The notes under the pieces were generated by a model. It did no database searches, was not told where the DNA came from, and saw only the letters and a list, made by a program, of their open reading frames with translations. The position numbers and the translations under genes were made by a program. A stretch of 41,566 nt of DNA from JAGMXM01 sp964458325 (GTDB lineage Bacteria > Verrucomicrobiota > Verrucomicrobiia > Limisphaerales > UBA1319). The stretch lies in the NCBI GenBank assembly GCA_964458325.1, contig CAYWIM010000035.1, positions 1 through 41,566 on the forward strand. The letters run 5' to 3'. The stretch's first letter is position 1, and every line of letters begins with the position of its first letter. This document shows positions 35,099 through 41,566 of this stretch, in pieces.

Positions 35099-36298
35099 CT
35101 ACGGCGCCTTCTTCGGCGCGCCGAAGTCGATGCTCACCGCCAGCTCGATCGGCAAGCCTTCGTTGGGCGCGATCCAGAGGTTCCGAACCCGGTACGGGAA
35201 TCGCACCTCGCGCACGCCCGACCGATTCCCAGCCGCCGGGCGCACCTCGATCATGGACGTCTTGCCCGCCGCCAGCGTCACCGCGGCCGTCGCGGTCGCT
35301 TCCGACGGCCTGCCGTCCGCCTCGAGCACGAAATCGACCGGCGCGCGATTATGGATCTGCAGCGCCGCCCGCGTCCGGCCCGCCAGATTCACCCGCCGGC
35401 TCTTGTACTCGAGCGACGCCTCGAACAGCGGCCTCAGATACACCGCCTCGCCGATCAGCCGATCCTCCCAATAAATGGCCGTCCGCCGGCCGAACAGCGC
35501 CTCCCGCACCCCCTCCGCCGTGCGCTCCCGCGCGAACACCAGCGTCACCGGCCGATGCTGCCCGCGCGACGCGTCGTAGTTCATCCAGATCGGATCGTGA
35601 ACGTCCGAGTTGCCCATCATCGTCAGCTGCTTGTCCAGGCACCACTGGTGCGCGATCGGATCGTAATCGTCCCCATTCACCACCTCGATGCCCCGCAGCC
35701 AGCCGTTGCGGTAAAACTGGTCCTGCTGATCGTACCACACCGGTTTCCGCTCCGGCTGCTTCCAGCCCGGATGGTTCCAGAACACGAACGCCCCCTGGCT
35801 CACCGCCGCCTGGACCGCATCCTCCACTTTCTCGGTCTGCAGCGCCGGAACGTTCCGCAAAAAGATCGCGTTCAGGTGCCCCGGCGGCTCGCCGCGCGTA
35901 ATCTCCGCGCCCTGGATCAGGATCAGATCCAATCCCTCCGCCATGGGCTTCGCCAGATCGTACGCCCGGCCGTGCTTCACCGCGATGTCGTCCCGATGCG
36001 GCACATACTCGATATGATCGGTGATCGCCAAAACATCCAGCCCGTCTCGCCATGCCTCGTCCGCGCGCACCGTCGGCCATACGCTCCCATCCGAAAAGAC
36101 GGTGTGCATGTGGAAATCGCATTTCAGCGTCAGGTAATCGGGCAGATCGGGGAAGGTCAGCTCCGTCCGGACCCGCTGCTGCCCCTGCCCGCTCGACGGC
36201 AGCCCGAGGATCCATGCCGAGAGCATCCCCACCGCCAGGAGGCGAGCGCCGAAACCGGCCTTTCCGCTGGATCGTATCGCTGTCATGCCCCGCATCAT
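35099..36298 (-). CDS. Secreted PHP-domain metallo-phosphoesterase
   Basis: The 399-residue protein has a signal peptide (basic start, then LLAVGMLSAWILGLPSSGQG) and a complete PHP metal set. His63-x-His65 and Asp70 are in CDFHMHTVFSD, His95 is in ITDH, Glu132 is in GAEITRG, His176 is in WNHPGW, and Asp232-x-His234 is in NSDVH. PHP proteins hydrolyse phosphoester or related bonds with a trinuclear metal centre. Secreted members like this are often annotated as Sb-PDE or CehA/McbA-type hydrolases, but the substrate is not predictable. The C-terminal ~130 residues form a beta-rich accessory domain. It is followed after 15 bases by the tricorn protease gene, implying a shared message. Confidence 0.85.
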   Translation of the reverse strand: MMRGMTAIRSSGKAGFGARLLAVGMLSAWILGLPSSGQGQQRVRTELTFPDLPDYLTLKCDFHMHTVFSDGSVWPTVRADEAWRDGLDVLAITDHIEYVPHRDDIAVKHGRAYDLAKPMAEGLDLILIQGAEITRGEPPGHLNAIFLRNVPALQTEKVEDAVQAAVSQGAFVFWNHPGWKQPERKPVWYDQQDQFYRNGWLRGIEVVNGDDYDPIAHQWCLDKQLTMMGNSDVHDPIWMNYDASRGQHRPVTLVFARERTAEGVREALFGRRTAIYWEDRLIGEAVYLRPLFEASLEYKSRRVNLAGRTRAALQIHNRAPVDFVLEADGRPSEATATAAVTLAAGKTSMIEVRPAAGNRSGVREVRFPYRVRNLWIAPNEGLPIELAVSIDFGAPKKAP

Positions 36299-36385
36299 CG
36301 CGAGTCCGGCGCGGAATTCAAGATCCGTTCCTTAGCGGCCCCTTCCCCAGGCCCTCCATTGGCCATGGAGTCAAGGGGTTCCTGC

Positions 36386-36404
36386 GCGGCGCCTGACACG
36401 CCGC
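36386..36404 (-). terminator. GC-rich hairpin after the SpoIID-like gene
   Basis: GCGGCG (36386-36391) pairs with CGCCGC (36399-36404) over a seven-base loop, 36 bases beyond the stop of the SpoIID-like gene. No U-tract follows, so it may be a weak or Rho-dependent terminator, or only an mRNA hairpin. Confidence 0.3.
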
Positions 36405-36439
36405 TCCGTCGGCCATCCTCGGAGGCTCCCGGTTCCCTC

Positions 36440-38113
36440 CTACGGCACGTCACCATCGAGCAAAGGGCGCCGGATCCGGTAAAACGTCCGCCGCTGATCC
36501 GTCGGCAGGTCCATCCGCCACCGGTCCATCTGATATCCCGGCCGGCTCGCCAGCGCCACCCACGACGCCGTCGGTGAGAGCGATTCAGCGGCCTCGACAA
36601 TCGCCGATGGAAACTGGATCGGCCACGTCAGCCGAACTCCGCCAGCCGTCGGCGCCGCCTCCAGATCCAGTGAGCCGGGGACCGATTCGCCGCTCGCCTG
36701 CAAGTAATCCTCCGCCACCCAGCCGCGCACATTGCACGTCCACCACACCTCCCACCACGTCATGCGCTCGTAAGGGGAGGCCAGACCACAGGCCGGACGC
36801 TCCGGACCGCCGACGATGAATCCCCGCTGGCCTGCCGGGATGGTCGTCAGCACGACGCTTCCGCACGGCGCCGGCCGCACGTTCACCGCCGCCGAGGCCA
36901 CCACCGGCGAATCGGCGCCCACCTCCGGCACGTTCGCAATCCCGATCCCGGTGTAATAGTGGGTGAGGATCTGGCGCCATCCCCAGCCGTCCCGCCCCGC
37001 GAACTGCTGCGCCCCCCGCTGGCACATCCCCACTCCATGCCCGTAAATATGCTGCGTCCTCCCTCCCACCACGATCGAGCAGCACTTCTCGGTCGTGCTC
37101 GAGCAGTTGACATGCCCGCTGCACGGGCGCGATCTCGCCCATGGCACATAGCCCGCACCGAGCCCGCCCACCCTGCAGTTCGACAGGGTCGGGCCATCCT
37201 CGCTGTTCAGGGTGTAGTCCCCGTGGCACCGCGCCGAAAAATAGGCTGTAATCACCTGCCCCTCGTGGACCATCACCCGCCGCGAGGTGTTCGCTGTCGC
37301 GTTGCGGCTCTTGGCCCCAACCTGCGAGGTGTAGGCCTGCCCGCCATTGGCATAGCCCCGGCGGCGCAGCCGATCGAGGGCGAAGCTGCGCGCCGCCACC
37401 GCCTGCGCCTTCAGCGCTTCGAACGGGAAACCGTCGTTCACCTCGGCGGTCACTGTGCCCGCAATCAGCTCGTCCAAATCCATGAAGCCTGTGTATCCCG
37501 CGCCCGCCAGGTTGCTCACGTAGACCTCGTCAGGCACGGCAAACAACGACGCCGCGGCCACCCCTGCCTCCGCCCACCGCGCGTCCCGGTCCACCGGCTC
37601 GAATGCCTGCGCAACCGGCGGATCATCGGCTGCATCGCCGCGCTGCTCGCGATGCGCCTGCATCACGCTCTCCGCCTCCCCAGCCAGCAGCTCGGCGTGG
37701 ATCAGCCCAAACTCGATGGACTCGGCGCCCCCAGGCGCAGCCGGAACCAGCGTCCGTTCCTGCCCCAGCCACCCATCCGCCTCGATTCTCACCGCCAGCC
37801 AGATCTCTCCCTCTCCCACCCCCACCGCCGCCTCGAACCGGCCCGCCTCGTCCGTCTGCCCCCGCCACGCTACAGGGCAGTCCGCAAGGCGAGCCAGCCG
37901 ATATACTCCGCCAGCCAGCAGCTCCGGCCGGCGGACGCGGATCTCGATCCTCCCGTTCGACACCGGTTGACCCGTCAGGATCGACTCCGCCCTGCCTTCG
38001 ACCCGAAAAGCCTCGCCCCCGGCCGCCCAAGCCGCCTCAAGCGATAAAAGGAATGCGGCAAGAAGGATGGCTCGTCGCCCGGCACAGCGGTCCGCCAAAG
38101 GTTCCATCGGCAT
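36440..38113 (-). CDS. SpoIID/LytB-domain protein with C-terminal SH3-like domain
   Basis: The 557-residue exported protein has a signal sequence, AILLAAFLLSLEAAWAAG. A beta-rich N-terminal domain precedes the SpoIID/LytB domain with TAEVNDGFPFEALKAQAVAARSFA (its Glu corresponds to the catalytic Glu of SpoIID) and GHGVGMCQRGA. A C-terminal SH3-like domain contains NVRPAPCGSV and VRGWVAEDYLQ. In sporulating bacteria SpoIID is a lytic transglycosylase acting on stem-free peptidoglycan; here a cell-wall-remodelling role is inferred. The domain contains an unusual cluster of cysteines (see findings). ATG 38113 is preferred because the LarA-like gene stops as TGAGATG just before it. Frames extending further upstream lie inside that gene. 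Confidence 0.82.
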   Translation of the reverse strand: MPMEPLADRCAGRRAILLAAFLLSLEAAWAAGGEAFRVEGRAESILTGQPVSNGRIEIRVRRPELLAGGVYRLARLADCPVAWRGQTDEAGRFEAAVGVGEGEIWLAVRIEADGWLGQERTLVPAAPGGAESIEFGLIHAELLAGEAESVMQAHREQRGDAADDPPVAQAFEPVDRDARWAEAGVAAASLFAVPDEVYVSNLAGAGYTGFMDLDELIAGTVTAEVNDGFPFEALKAQAVAARSFALDRLRRRGYANGGQAYTSQVGAKSRNATANTSRRVMVHEGQVITAYFSARCHGDYTLNSEDGPTLSNCRVGGLGAGYVPWARSRPCSGHVNCSSTTEKCCSIVVGGRTQHIYGHGVGMCQRGAQQFAGRDGWGWRQILTHYYTGIGIANVPEVGADSPVVASAAVNVRPAPCGSVVLTTIPAGQRGFIVGGPERPACGLASPYERMTWWEVWWTCNVRGWVAEDYLQASGESVPGSLDLEAAPTAGGVRLTWPIQFPSAIVEAAESLSPTASWVALASRPGYQMDRWRMDLPTDQRRTFYRIRRPLLDGDVP

Positions 38114-38114
38114 C

Positions 38115-39401
38115 TCACGCCGCCCACGCAGGCGGATTCTTGAGGCGGTACAGCATTTCCCCCGCCCGCGGAACCAGCAGGACGCCCTCGGCCTCGCGTT
38201 GCGCAAAGTCGGCTGGCTGGATCGTCTTGGGATCCCGGTAGCCCAGGTTGATCCGGCGGCATGTCTCGGGCGAGATCGCCGTGGCAAGCGTGACCCGCGC
38301 GCGCGCCTTCTCGACGCCATTCTCGAATGTCCCCTGCCCATACACATGCGTCGAGTGCGCCAGCACACCCCACGGATACCTCTTGTAGCGCTCCCACTGT
38401 TTGAGGAAGAAATCCCGGCAGTGATACCCCACCTCCTCGATCACCCGGCCATGCGTGACGCAGATCTCCGATATGTGCGGGGCGTAGATGATCAGCTCGC
38501 CGTCGTCAGCCAGAACCGGCTCGAGCTTGTACATGCACTTGCCGCCTGTCCACAGCTCGTCATACATCGGAGGCGCGCACGACAGAATCGTGTGAAACGG
38601 CCGGTCCATGTATACGATGTTGAGCTGGTCGGACAAGTCGCTCGCCGCCTCCCAGGCCGCCTCCGGCGTGCCCGCGAACAAGCCCGCCAGATCGTGGCCG
38701 TCGATCGCCATCGCAAAGCACAGCTTCGGGACCTGGACCATCGCCCCGGCGCGATCGATCACCCGGCGCACCGGCGTCTGCTTCCGGCCAATGATCTTCG
38801 CATTGGTCACCACCGCGCCCAGCCAATGGAAGAAATCCAGGATCCCTTGGCCCGCCACGCCCGGGAACAGGTACTTGTTGCCCCCGGAAAAGCCCACCAC
38901 CTCGTGCGGATACACCGGCCCCACGATGATGAGCTGGTCATACTCGAACACCAGCCGGTTCACCTCGACCGGCACCTCCATCTCGAACAATCCACCCGAC
39001 AGCTCGCGGATCTCCTCGGCGTGAATGGCGCCGATCGATCGCAATGCGCGCGGGTCTTTCCATGCGTGGTTGTGGAATTGCACCCGGCCATAGATCCCGC
39101 GGCGCTCCTCGGGCGTGATCTCCAGCCGCTGGCAGATGGCCTCCTCGCTCATCGGCTGGTGCGTCCCCAGCGCGATCAGGATGTCCAGCTGCCTCGCCAC
39201 CGGACCGAGCCGCGCGTGCAGCGCCTTGAACATCATCCCCACCGGCGCCGTGCGCGTCCCGTCCGGGATGATGAGCAGAACCCTCCTGCCGCGATAGTTG
39301 GCCTCGGGACACGCTCGATCCACCACCTCGGCCACGTCGTTCGGACCCAGGGGAACACGGCCGGCGGCCGTTCGTTGAGCTGCCAGATCGGTTAAGGACA
39401 T
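38115..39401 (-). CDS. LarA-family nickel-pincer racemase/epimerase (DUF2088)
   Basis: The 428-residue lactate-racemase-family enzyme keeps all LarA active-site positions. Arg50 is in IPDGTR, His81 in GTHQP and His166 in YPHEVVGFSGG. Lys176, the residue that anchors the nickel-pincer cofactor, is in SGGNKYLFPG, and His192, the nickel ligand, is in DFFHW. The spacing His166-Lys176-His192 (10 and 16) is the same as in L. plantarum LarA. The family racemises or epimerises 2-hydroxyacids, including lactate, malate and sugar acids. The cofactor genes larB, larC and larE are not in this window. It lies six bases after an SDR dehydrogenase gene and one base before the SpoIID-like gene. Confidence 0.85.
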   Translation of the reverse strand: MSLTDLAAQRTAAGRVPLGPNDVAEVVDRACPEANYRGRRVLLIIPDGTRTAPVGMMFKALHARLGPVARQLDILIALGTHQPMSEEAICQRLEITPEERRGIYGRVQFHNHAWKDPRALRSIGAIHAEEIRELSGGLFEMEVPVEVNRLVFEYDQLIIVGPVYPHEVVGFSGGNKYLFPGVAGQGILDFFHWLGAVVTNAKIIGRKQTPVRRVIDRAGAMVQVPKLCFAMAIDGHDLAGLFAGTPEAAWEAASDLSDQLNIVYMDRPFHTILSCAPPMYDELWTGGKCMYKLEPVLADDGELIIYAPHISEICVTHGRVIEEVGYHCRDFFLKQWERYKRYPWGVLAHSTHVYGQGTFENGVEKARARVTLATAISPETCRRINLGYRDPKTIQPADFAQREAEGVLLVPRAGEMLYRLKNPPAWAA

Positions 39402-39407
39402 AGCCCC

Positions 39408-40217
39408 TCAAATTGTTTGCGCCAGAAATCCCCCGTCCACCCGGATGTCGGCCCCCGTCACAAAGCTGCTCGCCTTCGAGCTGGCCAGGAAAAGGGCCGC
39501 CCCCAGCAGCTCCTGCGCCTCCCCAAACCGCCCCATCGGCGTGTGGTTCCAGACCGACTGGGTCCGCGCGTTCGGCGTGCCGTCCTCGTTGAACAGCAGC
39601 CGCCGGTTCTGCTCGGCCGGGAAGAAGCCCGGCGTGATCGAGTTGACCCGCACCCCGTGCCGCGCCCACTCCCGCGCCAGGAACCGCGTCAGGTTCAATA
39701 CGGCCGCCTTCGACGCCGAGTAGGAAACCACCTTCGATAGCGGGATGTGCGCCGATACGCTGGCGATGTTGATGATGCTGCCCCGCTTCCGCGCCACCAT
39801 GCCCGGCCCAAACACCTGGCACGGCAGCAGCGCACCCCCCACCAGGTTCAGGTCGAAGTTCCGACGCCAGTTCTCCAGCGGGATGTTCTCGAACGGATGG
39901 TCCTCGCTGACGGTCGTCTTCGGATCGTTCCCCCCCGCGCCGTTGAGCAGGATCGTCGGCGCCCCCAGCGCCGACTCCACATCCTCGTTGGCCTTGCGCA
40001 GCGTCTCGCGCTCGAGCACGTTGCAGAAATAGAACTGGGCACGGCCGCCGCCCTGGTTGATCTTCTGAGCCCTCTCCTCGCCCTTCTCGACGTTCAGATC
40101 GAGCACCGCCACCCGGGCCCCCGCCTCGGCAAATGCCTCGGCAATCGCCCCCGCCAGCACGCCCGCCGCCCCAATCACCACCGCCACCTCGCCGTTCAGA
40201 TCCAATAGGTTCTTCAT
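39408..40217 (-). CDS. SDR-family oxidoreductase (possible D-mannonate/sugar-acid dehydrogenase)
   Basis: A 269-residue short-chain dehydrogenase. The cofactor loop is GAAGVLAGA (residues 16-24), a variant of T-G-x-x-x-G-x-G, and Asp40 at the end of the second strand suggests NAD(H). NGAGG, Ser153 and Y166-S-A-S-K170 complete the catalytic set. An insertion, GGNDPKTTVSEDHPFENIP, after the fourth strand recalls D-mannonate oxidoreductases (fructuronate reductases) of the SDR family. Start ATG 40217 is preferred over TTG 40238. It is nearly contiguous with the LarA-like gene, supporting a joint role in sugar-acid or hydroxyacid conversion. The exact substrate is inference. Confidence 0.82.
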   Translation of the reverse strand: MKNLLDLNGEVAVVIGAAGVLAGAIAEAFAEAGARVAVLDLNVEKGEERAQKINQGGGRAQFYFCNVLERETLRKANEDVESALGAPTILLNGAGGNDPKTTVSEDHPFENIPLENWRRNFDLNLVGGALLPCQVFGPGMVARKRGSIINIASVSAHIPLSKVVSYSASKAAVLNLTRFLAREWARHGVRVNSITPGFFPAEQNRRLLFNEDGTPNARTQSVWNHTPMGRFGEAQELLGAALFLASSKASSFVTGADIRVDGGFLAQTI

Positions 40218-40263
40218 ATCAGGCCCGGATCTTGGCAAAACGGCCGGCCGCGCGACAGCAAAA

Positions 40264-41328
40264 TCAGAGGGGCAGCCCCGCGTCCGCCTCGAGCCCGAAC
40301 ATCAGGTTGGCGCACTGGATCGCCTGCCCGCCCGCGCCCTTGGCCAGATTGTCGATCGCGCTCATCACCAGCAGCCGGCCCGTCCGCGGATCCAGCCGCC
40401 ACCCGATCTCGACCGAATTGGTGCCCACGATGTTCTTCGTGTCCGGCAACGCCTTGCCGCTCAGCAACCGAATGCCTGCCCATCCCCCGTAGGCTGCCTG
40501 GTAGCAGGCCGCCACCTCCTCTCCGAACCGCCCCATCCCCGCCTCCCCGTCCCACCGCCGCGCCGGCGCCACATACAGGGTCGTTAATATCCCCCGGCTC
40601 ACCGGAACCAGATGCGGCGTGAATTGGATCACCACCGGCACGCTCGCCGCCAGCGATAGCTCCTGCTCGATCTCGGACAGGTGGCGATGCTTGGGCAGCC
40701 CATAGGGCCGCAGGCTCTCGTTGCATTCCACAAACAGGTAGTCCAGCTCCGCCTTGCGCCCCGCCCCGCTCACCCCGCTCAGCGAATCCGCGATGATCCC
40801 CTCCGGCTTGATCAGCCCGCCCCGCAGCAGCGGGATCAGCGGCAGCAGGATGCTCGTCGGATAACACCCCGGCGCCGCCACCAGCGGCGCTCGCTGGATC
40901 GATTCCCCATACCATTCCGGCATCCCATACACCGCCCGCGCCAGCAGCTCCGGCGCCGGATGCTCGTGCCCGTAATACTCCCGATACACCGCCGCGCTCC
41001 GCAGCCGGAAATCCGCGCTCAGATCGATCACTCGGCACCCCAGCTCCAGCAGGGGCACCGCCAGCTCCGCCGCCACCCCGTGCGGCAGCGCCAAAAACGC
41101 CACCTGCGCCTGCCGCGCAATCAGCTCCGGATTCGGCTCGCAAAAGCGCAGACGCTGCGCCCCCGCATGCCCCGCAAATCGCGGAAACACTTGCGCCACC
41201 GTCTGCCCCGAGTACTGACGAGACGTCGCCGCCGTCAGCTCCACCTGACCGTGCCCCAGCAACAACCGCACCAGCTCCTCGCCGGAGTACCCCGATGCAC
41301 CCACCACCGCTGCCCGTATCATGTCCAT
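40264..41328 (-). CDS. argC: N-acetyl-gamma-glutamyl-phosphate reductase
   Basis: This 354-residue enzyme reduces N-acetyl-glutamyl-5-phosphate to the semialdehyde with NADPH in arginine biosynthesis. The NADP loop is VVGASGYSGEELV (residues 8-20), the catalytic cysteine is Cys155 in APGCYPTS, and SGVSGAGRKA, THLVPVSRGI-like (TPHLVPVSRGIL) and DNLAKGAGGQAIQ signatures are all present. ATG 41328 is chosen because GGGGA lies about eight bases upstream and the catalytic fold starts immediately; a frame extending to 41460 has no family similarity. It is the first gene of the minus-strand run, 46 bases before the SDR gene. No other arginine gene is visible. Confidence 0.95.
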   Translation of the reverse strand: MDMIRAAVVGASGYSGEELVRLLLGHGQVELTAATSRQYSGQTVAQVFPRFAGHAGAQRLRFCEPNPELIARQAQVAFLALPHGVAAELAVPLLELGCRVIDLSADFRLRSAAVYREYYGHEHPAPELLARAVYGMPEWYGESIQRAPLVAAPGCYPTSILLPLIPLLRGGLIKPEGIIADSLSGVSGAGRKAELDYLFVECNESLRPYGLPKHRHLSEIEQELSLAASVPVVIQFTPHLVPVSRGILTTLYVAPARRWDGEAGMGRFGEEVAACYQAAYGGWAGIRLLSGKALPDTKNIVGTNSVEIGWRLDPRTGRLLVMSAIDNLAKGAGGQAIQCANLMFGLEADAGLPL

Positions 41329-41518
41329 ATTCCATCCCCGCCGGAGCGACCATCGCACCGACCGCTCCCTTGCCATCCGCCTTCCCCGGAAAATCCGCAA
41401 GATAAAACCGCCTTGAAAACACCTCGGAACACCAGTTTCTTGCCCAACGATGCACCCCAAACATCTCTGTGCGAAACCAAAATGAATCAGCTATCAACTT
41501 CTCGCGCAGCAGAGCGCG

Positions 41519-41556
41519 CGCCCTACCTTGCAAGCCGATAGCCGAAAGGTAGGGCG
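41519..41556. repeat. Perfect 11-bp inverted repeat upstream of argC
   Basis: CGCCCTACCTT (41519-41529) is the exact reverse complement of AAGGTAGGGCG (41546-41556), with a 16-base loop. The following bases (GGCCACTCCGT to the window end) could begin a second hairpin. It may be a REP-like intergenic repeat or a terminator of a gene outside the window. No T-run is seen. Confidence 0.5.
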
Positions 41557-41566
41557 GCCACTCCGT

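Noticed and set aside
1..41566. CRISPR arrays, rRNA, tRNA or intact transposases
   Set aside because: No regularly spaced repeats, no rRNA-like or cloverleaf sequence and no transposase motifs were seen on either strand.

Overview
The window is GC-rich bacterial chromosome, and I read it as most likely Verrucomicrobiota or a close PVC-group relative. The reasons are two giant secreted proteins combining CotH-kinase, lamin-tail and chitobiase-C-like domains, a CE15 glucuronoyl-esterase-like enzyme, a stand-alone small protein resembling an integrase arm domain, and strongly GC-biased third codon positions. The phylum is an inference from gene content; no rRNA marker is present.

Region 1 (1-7.3 kb, minus strand) is a worn defence or mobile island. 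It holds an AbiE-type toxin-antitoxin pair (the toxin runs off the window), a large Eco57I-type DNA methyltransferase, and only the first ~60 codons of the helicase-like gene that should follow it. An unrecognised ~490-residue protein with an apparent frameshift near its start is translationally coupled to a 72-residue integrase-arm-like protein. Parts of this region, such as 325-365 and 1560-1900, are visibly AT-richer than the rest.

Region 2 (7.3-11.7 kb, plus strand) carries a secreted CE15-like esterase, a beta-lactamase-fold serine hydrolase and an MtnA-family methylthioribose-1-phosphate isomerase. A tight hairpin separates it from the convergent genes that follow.

Region 3 (11.7-29 kb, minus strand) contains, in transcription order, two tandem giant CotH/lamin-tail paralogues (about 2240 and 2055 residues), a MurG/MGDG-synthase-like glycosyltransferase, sucC, sucD and a YggT-like membrane protein. 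The spacing suggests that the glycosyltransferase follows the second giant directly and that sucC-sucD-yggT form one unit.

Region 4 (29-30.2 kb, plus strand) is a small overlapping pair encoding a ~104-residue protein and a DUF6036-like nucleotidyltransferase, plausibly a second toxin-antitoxin-like module.

Region 5 (30.2-41.3 kb, minus strand) is a long co-directional run: argC, an SDR oxidoreductase, a LarA-family nickel-pincer racemase/epimerase, a SpoIID/LytB protein, a secreted PHP phosphoesterase, a tricorn-type protease and the ribosome-assembly GTPase der. The SDR-LarA-SpoIID genes are almost touching. The SDR and the LarA-like enzyme probably work together on sugar acids or another 2-hydroxyacid. 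No tRNA, rRNA, CRISPR array or intact transposase was found.
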